Below, in pieces: positions 8,033-17,035 of a stretch of 64,000 nucleotides of DNA (positions are counted from its first letter, which is position 1; each line of letters begins with the position of its first letter). Made by a program: the position numbers and the translations under genes. The notes under the pieces were generated by a model that ran no database searches, was not told the origin of the DNA, and saw only the letters and a program-made list of their open reading frames with translations. Origin of the DNA: Chthonomonas sp. UBA2017 (GTDB lineage Bacteria; Armatimonadota; Fimbriimonadia; Fimbriimonadales; Fimbriimonadaceae); assembly GCA_002335425.1 (NCBI GenBank), contig DDCB01000022.1, forward strand, positions 21,545-85,544, given 5' to 3'.

Positions 8033-9082
8033 ATGAGCGCACCGATTCGGGTCATGATCGAAGATCAAGAGGAGCGGCACCTCTCGCCATTCGCGATGCG
8101 GAGCGCTCAGAGCGAGGGCCGAACGACGCCCGAAGAGCCGGACCCAGTCCGGACCTGCTTTCAACGCGACCGAGACCGGATTTTGCATAGCAAGCCGTTT
8201 CGTCGACTCAAGCATAAGACCCAGGTCTTCATCGAGCCGGTCGGGGATCATTACCGAACTCGGCTGACGCATAGCCTCGAAGTCGCGCAGATCGCTCGGA
8301 CGGTCGGACGAGCCCTTCGGCTCAATGAGGACCTGATCGAGGCCATCGCGCTCGGCCACGACGTCGGCCACACCCCGTTCGGTCACGCCGGCGAAAGTGC
8401 GCTGGACGAGGCGATTCAAGAATTTCGCGCCCATCACCCCGAAGTCGAGTGCCCCGACCAGTTTCGCCACTTCGAGCAGAGTCTTCGAGTGGTCGACGTC
8501 CTGGAGCGGCTCAACCTGACCCACGAAGTGCGAGCCGGGATTGGCGGCCACAGCAAAGGCCGAAAGGACTTTTCCACCCACGACGGCGAACCGACCAGCA
8601 CCCTCGAAGCGGCCGTCGTTCGGATCAGCGACCGGATCGCCTATCTCAACCACGATCTGGATGACGCCGTGCGCTCGGGGATCATCTCTCAAGTCCCCCG
8701 CGAGGTTCTCCAGCTCGGCCCCAGCCACGGCAAGCGAATCGGGACCATGGTCGAAGACGTCGTCCGCCAAAGCCTCGATCAGCCAGCGATCCGGATGTCC
8801 AGCGAACTCATGGAGCTCCTCAATTGGCTCAAGGAGTGGCTCTTTGAAGAGGTTTACCTGAAGTATCCGGTCTACTGGCCCGACATCGACAAGGCCAAAA
8901 ACGTAGTGCGGGAACTGTTCGCCCACTACTTGTGGCCCGGGACGCTGCCCGACGGGTTTTCCGGTGCCCAAGGCGCGATCGACTATGTGGCCGGAATGAC
9001 CGACCGCTTTGCGATGGCCAACTTCGCCGAAATCAAGCTCCCCCGCGGCTTCCGAGAAGACGCGGTCACGCGCTATCGGTAA
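8033..9082 (+). CDS. dgt: dGTPase-like HD-domain triphosphohydrolase
   Basis: Member of the deoxyguanosinetriphosphate triphosphohydrolase-like family, which removes triphosphate from dNTPs in the cytoplasm. Visible are the family N-terminus RTCFQRDRDRILHSKPFRRL, the first metal His in RLTHSLEVAQIA, the HD motif IALGHDVGHTPFGHAGE and the distal ISDRIAYLNHDLDDA carrying the last metal Asp. About 349 residues, matching type-2 dGTPases. The open frame extends back across the tRNA gene and cannot be coding there; starts at 8033 or 8054 are plausible. Stands alone, 12 bases before the stop of the convergent protease gene. Confidence 0.92.
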   Translation: MSAPIRVMIEDQEERHLSPFAMRSAQSEGRTTPEEPDPVRTCFQRDRDRILHSKPFRRLKHKTQVFIEPVGDHYRTRLTHSLEVAQIARTVGRALRLNEDLIEAIALGHDVGHTPFGHAGESALDEAIQEFRAHHPEVECPDQFRHFEQSLRVVDVLERLNLTHEVRAGIGGHSKGRKDFSTHDGEPTSTLEAAVVRISDRIAYLNHDLDDAVRSGIISQVPREVLQLGPSHGKRIGTMVEDVVRQSLDQPAIRMSSELMELLNWLKEWLFEEVYLKYPVYWPDIDKAKNVVRELFAHYLWPGTLPDGFSGAQGAIDYVAGMTDRFAMANFAEIKLPRGFREDAVTRYR

Positions 9083-9094
9083 GCCAGTTCTCGC

Positions 9095-10426
9095 TTAAGG
9101 ACCTGAGGGCAGATCCCCGAGCTGTCCGTTGTTAAAGGCCCAGATCGAGTAGTCGGCGTTGGTGATTTCGGTGTCTCGGTCGAAGTCAATCGCAAGGTCG
9201 TATCCCGGCTCGCCCAGGTTCGCGCCGTTCACAAAAGCCCAGATCGAGTAGTCGGCGTTGGTGATTTCGTTGTCGCCGTCGGCATCCCCCATGACCAGGT
9301 TGACTGACTGCCCGGTGACGTTGGTATTCAGATTCCGGCTGTAGAGCGCGCGTTCAAGCGCTCCTGGCAACTTAAAGAAGATGTCGCAGGTGCCCGAGGC
9401 GGTGACGAGATAGTTGAACGTTCCATTGGCTCCGAGCTTGGCCGAAAAGCTCTCCAAAATCTGCGAGGTGCCTGAGCGTCGAATCGTGACTTCGACGTCC
9501 GCCCCCGTCCATCGGGAGGCCGTCACCCCGGGTGCCGACAACGTTCCGGAGAGCGTCTTCAGAGTCACAAAACTGATGCCGTTATTGGTGAGGAATTGAC
9601 GAACTCGAGGGTCGTTCATATCCACCCCCGCGCCTCCGTCGTTGTAGTCCAGCAGCTGGTTAAAGTTATTGGTGTAGTTGCCGTTTCCGTCCCACACGAA
9701 GTTGATATTGCCGATCAAATACGGGGTCGAGCCGACTGAGAAATACATCGCTCCCCCGGAATCGAGCGGCCCGAAAGTGCCCTCATTGGGCACCGCCGCA
9801 AACGGATAGATGCCCGGCGCCCCATTCGGCGTGTCGAGCTCAAAATAGGGGGCAGACCACTGATAGCTGGGAGGGTTGAAGTAGCTGACCGCAGCATAGC
9901 CTTCGATGATGTTCTTCGCCACCCGGCGGGTGTTGTGGCTTCCACTCAGGACATCGAAGCCGGTTTGGTTGGCGCGCAACGTCCCGGTGGCCCCTTGGCC
10001 GACCAGCGTGACTTCGCGCCCGCTGACGTTACCGACCGCAATCGGGCTCCAAGAGCTGAATGTATTGGGGGGGAACTTGAGGATCTTGATGTCCACGTCG
10101 GGAAAGCCGTTGCCATCGAGATCGGGCGGGAAGATCTGTTGGGTGCAGAAGCGATCCACGCCGTTGTAGATGACAAAGTTCGGGTTGGTGATGTTGTTGC
10201 CGCTCGAAACGTGACCTGCCGTCAAGACCATATCGTGGTTGATAATGACGACCGACCCCCCGGTGACTCGGGTCGTCCCGTTGTTCATCTGGCCGATCAC
10301 CAAGACATGGGGAAAAAGCGAATCAGCCCCAGGCATCGGGCTCGAAACGATCGCTGAGGCCCAACTCGCCCCGAGAAGTGCGAATCCGGCACCCACTGGC
10401 CTTGTCCAACTCAATTTCATCTTCAT
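9095..10426 (-). CDS. Secreted trypsin-like protease homologue with dockerin-like tail
   Basis: A 443-residue exported protein. ATG 10426 is preceded by GAGG at good spacing and starts a signal peptide (MKMKLSWTRPVGAGF...ASA). The body has a chymotrypsin-fold triad: His in MVLTAGHVSS, a candidate Asp in DVDIKILKF, and Ser in GPLDSGGAMY, where LDSGG replaces the usual GDSGG. A beta-rich domain beginning LSGTLSAPG follows, and then two dockerin/EF-like loops with the cores DADGDNEITNAD and DFDRDTEITNAD, each followed by YSIWAF. The protease is probably extracellular, with the tail used for attachment or calcium binding. The same tail occurs in the gene at 50844. Confidence 0.83.
   Translation of the reverse strand: MKMKLSWTRPVGAGFALLGASWASAIVSSPMPGADSLFPHVLVIGQMNNGTTRVTGGSVVIINHDMVLTAGHVSSGNNITNPNFVIYNGVDRFCTQQIFPPDLDGNGFPDVDIKILKFPPNTFSSWSPIAVGNVSGREVTLVGQGATGTLRANQTGFDVLSGSHNTRRVAKNIIEGYAAVSYFNPPSYQWSAPYFELDTPNGAPGIYPFAAVPNEGTFGPLDSGGAMYFSVGSTPYLIGNINFVWDGNGNYTNNFNQLLDYNDGGAGVDMNDPRVRQFLTNNGISFVTLKTLSGTLSAPGVTASRWTGADVEVTIRRSGTSQILESFSAKLGANGTFNYLVTASGTCDIFFKLPGALERALYSRNLNTNVTGQSVNLVMGDADGDNEITNADYSIWAFVNGANLGEPGYDLAIDFDRDTEITNADYSIWAFNNGQLGDLPSGP
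9138..9269 (-). repeat. 33-base direct repeat encoding paired dockerin-like loops
   Basis: An identical 33-base sequence occurs at 9138-9170 and 9237-9269, offset by 99 bases, i.e. exactly 33 codons. It encodes the repeated EITNADYSIWA segment of the protease tail. Identity at DNA level points to a recent duplication or gene conversion between the two loops. Confidence 0.85.
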
Positions 10427-10557
10427 TTCCGCCTCAAAGGAATAGCAAGAATCCGGCCAATGGCTCGTCCCCATGTCCGGATCTCTTCTTAGGATAGTAA
10501 ACTTTCTTACGGAATCCAAGCGAATCTGTTCGAATTGCTCGAATTTCACCCCGAATT

Positions 10558-11643
10558 ATGAGTTTAGCCCCGCTCGGCCCCCCGGTTCCTGGATTTTCGA
10601 TTGGAAGCGTCGCCCTCTCTTCCCCGCTGTTGCTTGCCCCCATGGAGGATGTGTCCGCGCAGCCGTTCCGACGCCTTGCCAAGCGAATCGCCCAGCCGGG
10701 CTTAGTCTTCACCGAGTTTGTGAGCGCGATGGCGATCCATTATGGAGCCCTCAAGACGCTCAAGAAGATGCAAATTCACCCCGAAGAGCGCCCCCTGGCG
10801 ATCCAGATCTTTGGCGGCGAACCGGACGTGATGGCCGAAACCGCACGCATCGCCGAAGAGATGGGCGCCGACATTTTGGACATCAACATGGGATGCTGGG
10901 TGCCCAAAGTCTGCAAAACAGGTTCAGGAGCAGCACTCCTGAAGGACCCAGACACGGCCGAGAAGATTGTTCAGGCCGTCGTCCGGGCGGTGAAGATTCC
11001 GGTCTCTGTCAAGGTCCGCGCGGGTTGGGACTATTCGCTTTTTGCGGCTCCGGACCTCGCTCGTCGGTTCCAAGATGCCGGAATCCAGATGCTGACGCTC
11101 CACGCGCGATTTGCCAAACAAGGCTTCGAGGGCGAAGCCGATTGGCGGCTCATCGAGTCACTTCGCAGCGCCGTTCAGATCCCGCTGGTCGGCAATGGCG
11201 ATGTTAAAACTCCCGAAGACGCGCGCCGGATGATCGAGACCACCGGATGTGACGGGGTGATGGTCGGCCGGGCCGCGATCTCAAACCCCTGGGCGCTTGC
11301 TCGAATCCGAGCGGGATTGGCTGGCGAGTCTCTTCCCGCAGGGCCGACCTTGTCAGAGCGCATCGCGCTCGCCCTGGAGCACTGCCAAATGCAGGTCTGC
11401 TTTGAAGCTGAGGTCGACGCGTATGAAGAGATGGACGGGTGGAAGCCTGAGGCTCGGGCCGAAATCGAGCTCCGGGCCATCCGTCAGTTGCGCGGCCAAC
11501 TTCCGATGTATATCAAAGGGGAACCGGGGGCGGCCCATGTCCGGTCTCTGCTCACCGCTTGTAGCTCGGTGGCCGAAGTCCGGTCGACGTTGGCTCAATT
11601 TCAATTCGCCCAGGACCCCCGCGAGGCGGTGCCGACCGCGTAG
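10558..11643 (+). CDS. dus: tRNA-dihydrouridine synthase
   Basis: FMN enzyme that reduces specific uridines of tRNA to dihydrouridine. The 361-residue protein has the TIM-barrel motifs of the Dus family: LAPMEDVSAQPFRRL, FTEFVSAMAIHYG, LAIQIFGGEPDVMAE, the signature DINMGCWVPKVCKTGSGAAL with the catalytic Cys, SVKVRAGWD, LTLHARFAKQGFEG, IPLVGNGDVKTPED and DGVMVGRAAISNPW. Closest in style to DusB. Next gene starts 19 bases later, so it likely shares a transcript with proline dehydrogenase. Confidence 0.95.
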   Translation: MSLAPLGPPVPGFSIGSVALSSPLLLAPMEDVSAQPFRRLAKRIAQPGLVFTEFVSAMAIHYGALKTLKKMQIHPEERPLAIQIFGGEPDVMAETARIAEEMGADILDINMGCWVPKVCKTGSGAALLKDPDTAEKIVQAVVRAVKIPVSVKVRAGWDYSLFAAPDLARRFQDAGIQMLTLHARFAKQGFEGEADWRLIESLRSAVQIPLVGNGDVKTPEDARRMIETTGCDGVMVGRAAISNPWALARIRAGLAGESLPAGPTLSERIALALEHCQMQVCFEAEVDAYEEMDGWKPEARAEIELRAIRQLRGQLPMYIKGEPGAAHVRSLLTACSSVAEVRSTLAQFQFAQDPREAVPTA

Positions 11644-11662
11644 AATAGGTCGGAATTGCCCT

Positions 11663-12580
11663 ATGCCATCGAGCTTTATTCTGAAAACGGCCGCGTTGCC
11701 GCCGGTCGAGCGCCTGGTTCGCCGCTCCTTTCTATTCCGCCCTCTGGTGCGAAGGTTCATCGCTGGCGACACGCTCGAAGAGGCCCTGGGCCATAGCGAA
11801 TCGCTGTGCGACAGAAATCTCCAAGTTTCACTGGATTATCTCGGCGAAAACACGCAGAGCGAAGCCGAAGCCTTGGCCGCAAAATCGACCTACAGCCAGA
11901 TGCTGGATCGGATCGCCGAGAGTCGCCACCGCGAAAAGATCAACATCTCGATCAAGCTGACGCAGTGTGGCCTCGACCAAGGGGAAGCGTTCGCCGAGAG
12001 TAACTTCCGGGAGGTCCTGAGGCGGGCTCAAGAAAAGGACAACTTTGTGCGGGTAGATATGGAAGGATCAGAGTACACCGCCCGGACCATCGAGATGCTG
12101 ACGCGCGTGTGGGCAGATCATAAAAATACAGGAACGGTTCTCCAAAGCTACTTATATCGCACCACTGAGGATGTCGATCAGATGATCGAGCTCGGAATGA
12201 GAACCCGCCTGGTCAAAGGTGCCTATTTGGAGCCCTCTTCGGTCGCCTTTCCGGAAAAGTCAAAAGTCGACGAGGCCTACGTCGAGCAAGCCAAACGACT
12301 TTTGGCGCGAGGTCATTACCCGGCGATTGCAACTCACGACGAGGCGATCATTCGGGAGCTGAAGCAGTTTGTGGCCGACGAGAAGATCGACCCAAGTCGG
12401 TTCGAGTGGCAAATGCTCTACGGGATTCGGCGGGACCTCCAAGATGGGCTTCGCGCGGAGGGCTTCAACGTCCGGGTTTATGTGCCTTTCGGCGACGCCT
12501 GGTACCCGTATTTCTCCCGGAGACTGGCCGAGCGACCCGCCAACGCTTTTTTCATTTTGAAGTCACTTTTTCGAAAGTAA
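11663..12580 (+). CDS. Proline dehydrogenase
   Basis: FAD enzyme oxidising L-proline to pyrroline-5-carboxylate. The 305-residue product is the monofunctional, Bacillus PutB/Thermus-like type: SIKLTQCGLD, FVRVDMEGSEYT, LVKGAYLEP, AIATHDEAII, FEWQMLYGIRRDL, and the C-terminal VYVPFGDAWYPYFSRRLAERPAN (in two parts) which carries the substrate-binding Arg pair. The open frame extends back into dus, but ATG 11663 gives the family N-terminus. The P5C dehydrogenase partner is not nearby. Likely co-transcribed with dus. Confidence 0.94.
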   Translation: MPSSFILKTAALPPVERLVRRSFLFRPLVRRFIAGDTLEEALGHSESLCDRNLQVSLDYLGENTQSEAEALAAKSTYSQMLDRIAESRHREKINISIKLTQCGLDQGEAFAESNFREVLRRAQEKDNFVRVDMEGSEYTARTIEMLTRVWADHKNTGTVLQSYLYRTTEDVDQMIELGMRTRLVKGAYLEPSSVAFPEKSKVDEAYVEQAKRLLARGHYPAIATHDEAIIRELKQFVADEKIDPSRFEWQMLYGIRRDLQDGLRAEGFNVRVYVPFGDAWYPYFSRRLAERPANAFFILKSLFRK

Positions 12581-12721
12581 ATCTTTCGTCGTTTTCCGAA
12601 CCTGCAGTGCGGCTGATTCGTTCTATTTTCGGAAAGGAAAAAATTATTGCAAAAACTCTTGGTTTTGGGGGATTTTTGGGCGATAATTTCTTCGTAGAAG
12701 AAGGCGTTGGGAGCCGAGCAG

Positions 12722-15700
12722 ATGCGGTGGAGGATGAGAGTCCTGGCGATGGGGGTGGCCGCGACATCGATGATGTCGTTGCCTCAGTTCGCCTCTGCAC
12801 AAGAATCTCCGGCTAAACCTGAACCAAACCTCACCACGACACGAGTCGCAGGGAAAGTCGCTTTCGATGCCATTCGAGTGACCCAGGGCGTCCCTAGCAT
12901 TCCCCTCCGGCACCCAGGCGTCGTCCCTCAGACCGAAGAAGTGACGCTGGACGGGGTTCGACTCCGCCCTGGGGATCAGTATTCGGTCGACCATGCCGCG
13001 GGGGTGATCTTCCTGAAGGTCCCCGCGAAGGACGGTCAATGGGTTCGCGTCAGCTACCGGTATGAGCCCGTGGACCCCCAAAAACCGAAGTCAGCGGCGA
13101 GTCTCATCGGGTCGAGTTCGTTGCAATTCCAACTTGGGGGAGGATCGAGTGCGGTCCTCGGCCTCGGCCTCACCGAACGGGCCTCTGACGGGCGGGTCTA
13201 CGTGTCGAACGTCTATGGACTCCGCAATCAGATGAGCTTCGGAGCCGGCGCGCTCAAAGGGATGTTCGTCGTCGGAGATCGAAAAGAGGTCCAGACGGAC
13301 AGCCTGCTGGAGACCAAGCGGCAGCGGCAGGATGTGGATACGGGCAAAGCACAGGCGCTCCTCCAGCAACTCGAATCCAAGATGCTTGGAGGGACCGTCC
13401 GAGCCGACCTCGTGGACATCCAAAAGAACTTTAGCGGTTTTCAGGCCCTTCGAGACGCGGGCTACGAAGAAAACGCCGTCCAGCAAATGTCCAAGGAGAA
13501 AGGGCTTCGCCGGGTCGGGCTGAGTCTGAATGGGCTTGGCGGCAAAGGGCTCGGGCTCAATTACGGCTATCGGACGGTGAAGGATAAAGATTCGGCGATC
13601 CAGTGGCGGAGCTTGGGAATGGAGACCGGCTCGCTCTCTTGGAGTTGGAATAGCCAAAGAGTCGATTCCGATTTCACGCGATTTGGCGATCTGGCCGAAG
13701 CCGACCGCGAATGGCTGAGCCGCGAAAAGGGCATGAACCGAGAATCGCTCGTTGCCCAATGGAAATCCGGCACAACGCAGACGAAGTGGGAGAGCACCAA
13801 AGCCGAAGATGAAGCTGGCAAAGGCCTCTACCGACGCTCGGCGAGCCTGGAGCAACCCGGACTGAAGCTGAATTATCGCGACCAAGAAGTTGAAAAAGGG
13901 TTCGAGCGGTTCGGGCATCTGCGCGAGGGAGATCGTGATCAGCTCAGCCGAGAGCGCGGCTGGCGACGCCAAAACATCGACCTCGATTGGGCGGCTCAGC
14001 AAATGAAGTTCTCGACTGGGCAAGTCCGCGGCGAAGCCGGGCGACTCCAGTCCCTCGACTTGAGTTGGAAGGGCAAGAACTGGAGCCTCGAGCACGTCCG
14101 TCGCGACGTGGACAAGGAGTTTCGCCAAGTCGGCAACTTGCCCGGCGGAGAGTTGCAATCCCACCTCCAAGCCATCGCCCGGATGTACCAATCGAACCCG
14201 ATTGGAATTCGCGGCGAAGAACCCGGTCAATTTGTAAACGGCAGTCCTGGGCTAGATCGGAGCGGATTCCGGTTCCAAGCGCAACCCCATGCAAAGTTGT
14301 CTGGGGCCATCGAAACGACCGATCTGAAGGGTCAGGACGGTGGAATCCAGGTTCGACAAGGGTCCGTTCAGATGGGTTCGACGCAGTTGCGAATGCGCGA
14401 ACAACGAGCGCACGGGGATTTCAAAGAGCTCTCCGGGCTCATCCAATTCGAGCGAGATCGACTGAGCGTCGTGCCCGACCTCCGCAAGTCCGACTTCAGC
14501 CTCCGTACGGAGATCGGCAAGGGATCGCCGATGGTGTTCGAGCAGATGCGAGCCAGCACCCCGCGCGGCGATGCCTCGCGCATGCTTCTCAGCTACTCTG
14601 CGCCCCAACTGGACATGCTCTGGCGCAAGCGAGAAGTCGACTCGGATTTCACCAACGTCGGGCAGCTCGTGGACCCTGACCGCGAGATTTTTGGCCAGAT
14701 GATCGGGTTCAGCCAAAGCGACCTGTGGTTCAAGACCCAGCGGCTCAAGGGTGTCAGCCTCGATTTGGCCTGGACTGAGGGTCATAACCCCACGACGGGC
14801 GAAGTCCGGATGTTCAAGAACTCGATGGTGGGCCTGAAGCCAACCCGAAACACCGACATCCAGTTGCTGCTACAGGAACAAAAGTGGCGTACCGAAGACG
14901 AAGTTTTGCGAGATCAGAAAACGGAGCGAATTGACCTCCAGCAAAAACTCAACGCCGACACGACCCTGAGGCTCGCCCAAGAAAAACGGTCGTTTGATGG
15001 CAAACAAGTCACCGACCCGGACTCCAAGACCGATATGGTGAGCCTGGAATCAAAGGTGAGCAAGTCCACCACACTCCGAACCGAGCAAGCTCGCACCCAG
15101 TTCTCCAACGGAGATCGAGAAACGACAGCCAACCACACGCTCACCACGCAGATCACTCCGCGAACGGGAGTTTCCGTCAGCCACGCGACGATTCAGCGGC
15201 CCGGCGAAAAGCGCGATGAGACTCGCCGCCAGCTCGGCTTCTACATTGACTTTGGCAAAGGAATCAAGCTGGAGTACGGCTACAACCGGTCCCTCCTCGG
15301 AGAACGAGGCGAATACCAAAGTCGGGTCGGTCTGACTGCGGGTCAATTCCAAGGCATCGACGTGCGGAGCCTGAACTATCAAGCTCAGCGGTGGGACGGC
15401 AATCGAAATTTGGCCCTGGGGAACGTTCAGTTGGCGACTTCAAAGCCGCTGCAGTGGGGCGCTTTTCGAGATGTCCAGTTCTACTTTGGGGCAGACACCG
15501 TTCGCGACCACAACAAGTGGCAGCGAGAGAACCGAAGGCTCGGAATTTCGGGATCGGTCCTCGGTGCCAAGCTCAGCTATGATTTCCAAAGCCAGGTGCT
15601 CGGTGACGGCAAGCGAGCCATCGACCGCACGTATCGGTTCGAAACACCGGGCGGCGACAAAGCGACCCTCAAGGCGTCGGCCTCCCTCAAGGTCCGATCG

Positions 15701-16201
15701 TTGCCGGATAAAGAGGTTCTTTCGAGAAACTACAGCCTGACTTATCGACCGATGGCCGGAGTCGAGCTCCAGCACCAGGTCGTGGCAAACCCAGAAACGG
15801 CTCGGGGCGACGCCATTTTGGGGTCGGTGATGGAGCCAACTCGGCTCAACCGATGGGCCCTCAATTGGTCACGCGATCCCGCGACGCAAGCCACGTTCAG
15901 CTGGGAAGAGCGACGCAATGAGCGCGACAAGACCATGAGTCGACTTGGTGCCGTCTCGCTCACCCTGTTTGCAAACAACCCTTCCCCGCTGTATCTGACC
16001 TATGGCCTGGAACAGATCGACCAAAACGGCCAGCGTCGAACCGCACACCGGTACGGATTCCGGTTCGATCAACGCCCCGGACCGAACCAGATCCTGAGCT
16101 TCAGCCTGAGCAACCTGAATTGGCAACACAGTCGGGCTGCCGATCAGCCGCTGCATCAATGGCAGCTTCGCCTGGACTATCAGCTCCGACTGAAGAACTA
16201 A
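12722..16201 (+). CDS. Large secreted or outer-membrane protein with six-copy VDxDF repeat
   Basis: A 1159-residue exported protein that I do not recognise. ATG 12722 follows a GGGAG site and begins a signal peptide ending ASA-QES. An N-terminal region (about residues 40-115) resembles a beta domain (VTLDGVRLRPGDQYSVDHA). A segment of about 35 residues with consensus VDxDFxxFGxLxxxDRExLSRExG recurs about six times, near bases 13415, 13661, 13886, 14105, 14393 and 14633, separated by alternating charged beta strands. The remainder is amphipathic strands ending in LDYQLRLKN, which resembles an outer-membrane barrel end. Stands alone on this strand, four bases before the stop of convergent oppC. 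Confidence 0.7.
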   Translation: MRWRMRVLAMGVAATSMMSLPQFASAQESPAKPEPNLTTTRVAGKVAFDAIRVTQGVPSIPLRHPGVVPQTEEVTLDGVRLRPGDQYSVDHAAGVIFLKVPAKDGQWVRVSYRYEPVDPQKPKSAASLIGSSSLQFQLGGGSSAVLGLGLTERASDGRVYVSNVYGLRNQMSFGAGALKGMFVVGDRKEVQTDSLLETKRQRQDVDTGKAQALLQQLESKMLGGTVRADLVDIQKNFSGFQALRDAGYEENAVQQMSKEKGLRRVGLSLNGLGGKGLGLNYGYRTVKDKDSAIQWRSLGMETGSLSWSWNSQRVDSDFTRFGDLAEADREWLSREKGMNRESLVAQWKSGTTQTKWESTKAEDEAGKGLYRRSASLEQPGLKLNYRDQEVEKGFERFGHLREGDRDQLSRERGWRRQNIDLDWAAQQMKFSTGQVRGEAGRLQSLDLSWKGKNWSLEHVRRDVDKEFRQVGNLPGGELQSHLQAIARMYQSNPIGIRGEEPGQFVNGSPGLDRSGFRFQAQPHAKLSGAIETTDLKGQDGGIQVRQGSVQMGSTQLRMREQRAHGDFKELSGLIQFERDRLSVVPDLRKSDFSLRTEIGKGSPMVFEQMRASTPRGDASRMLLSYSAPQLDMLWRKREVDSDFTNVGQLVDPDREIFGQMIGFSQSDLWFKTQRLKGVSLDLAWTEGHNPTTGEVRMFKNSMVGLKPTRNTDIQLLLQEQKWRTEDEVLRDQKTERIDLQQKLNADTTLRLAQEKRSFDGKQVTDPDSKTDMVSLESKVSKSTTLRTEQARTQFSNGDRETTANHTLTTQITPRTGVSVSHATIQRPGEKRDETRRQLGFYIDFGKGIKLEYGYNRSLLGERGEYQSRVGLTAGQFQGIDVRSLNYQAQRWDGNRNLALGNVQLATSKPLQWGAFRDVQFYFGADTVRDHNKWQRENRRLGISGSVLGAKLSYDFQSQVLGDGKRAIDRTYRFETPGGDKATLKASASLKVRSLPDKEVLSRNYSLTYRPMAGVELQHQVVANPETARGDAILGSVMEPTRLNRWALNWSRDPATQATFSWEERRNERDKTMSRLGAVSLTLFANNPSPLYLTYGLEQIDQNGQRRTAHRYGFRFDQRPGPNQILSFSLSNLNWQHSRAADQPLHQWQLRLDYQLRLKN

Positions 16202-16204
16202 GCG

Positions 16205-17035
16205 TCAGTCGGCTCGCTTCGGATCCAGCCGCGCTCGGAGCCCATCGCCGACAAAGTTCAGCGCGAAGATCGTGAGACAAAGTATCACGCATGGCCAAAC
16301 CAGAAGCTGGGGATTCGACTGCATGTCGAGCCGGGCGATGTTGATCATCGAACCCCAACTGGGCTGCGGAGCCTGAACCCCAATGCCCAAAAAGCTGAGC
16401 GCCGATTCGGCGAGGATCGTGCCCGCCAAATCGACCATCGCCACCGCCATCAGCAGTCCGGTCAGGTGAGGAAGGACGTGTCGAACCACGCGATATGTCG
16501 TCTTGGCCCCCATCGCCTGGGAGGCGACCACATATTCACGATCTTTGAGCGAAAGCGCCTGCGTGTAGACGAGGCGAGCCACGGCTGGCCATGCCGTAAT
16601 CGCGAGCGCCACAATCACGGGCACCAGCCCCATGCTCCAAACGCCGATGATCAGGATCGCGAGCAAGATGTCGGGAAACGCGAACATCCCATCCGCAAAG
16701 CGCATGAGTGGCATGCCGATCCAGCGAGGCGCGAAAACCCCCAAGAGTCCGACCGTCACCCCGACCAAAAGCGAAAGGATCTGGACCGTGAACCCGACGA
16801 CGAGCGAGATTCGAGCCCCATAGGCCAGGCGAGCAAAGACGTCTCGTCCTTGTTCATCAGTGCCCAACCAGTGGAGACCGCTTGGCATCAGGAAAGGCTT
16901 CGAAACCGGGACCAGAGGGTCGTGCCGAATGAGCGGCCCGAGGATCGCGAAGACCACCAGGAGCACCAAGAATCCGACCCCAAACCAAAAGGCGATCTCT
17001 TTGCGGCTCTTGGGTTTTGCGCCTGGGGAGTTCAT
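16205..17035 (-). CDS. oppC: ABC transporter permease, DppC/OppC type
   Basis: Inner-membrane subunit of a peptide or nickel-type importer. The 276-residue protein starts with the cytoplasmic-edge segment EIAFWFGVGFLVLLVVF, continues with HWLGTDEQGRDVFARLAYGARISL, a hallmark of DppC/OppC, and carries the EAA loop EYVVASQAMGAKTTYRVVRH and GTILAESALSFLGIGVQAP. The longer open frame has no permease character, so ATG 17035 is used; it overlaps the oppB stop as ATGA. Substrate-binding protein and ATPase genes are absent from the window. Confidence 0.93.
   Translation of the reverse strand: MNSPGAKPKSRKEIAFWFGVGFLVLLVVFAILGPLIRHDPLVPVSKPFLMPSGLHWLGTDEQGRDVFARLAYGARISLVVGFTVQILSLLVGVTVGLLGVFAPRWIGMPLMRFADGMFAFPDILLAILIIGVWSMGLVPVIVALAITAWPAVARLVYTQALSLKDREYVVASQAMGAKTTYRVVRHVLPHLTGLLMAVAMVDLAGTILAESALSFLGIGVQAPQPSWGSMINIARLDMQSNPQLLVWPCVILCLTIFALNFVGDGLRARLDPKRAD

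Noticed and set aside
13091..14230. 379-codon minus-strand frame opposite the repeat protein
   Set aside because: Antisense to a frame with a signal peptide and repeats; no start context and no recognisable domain.
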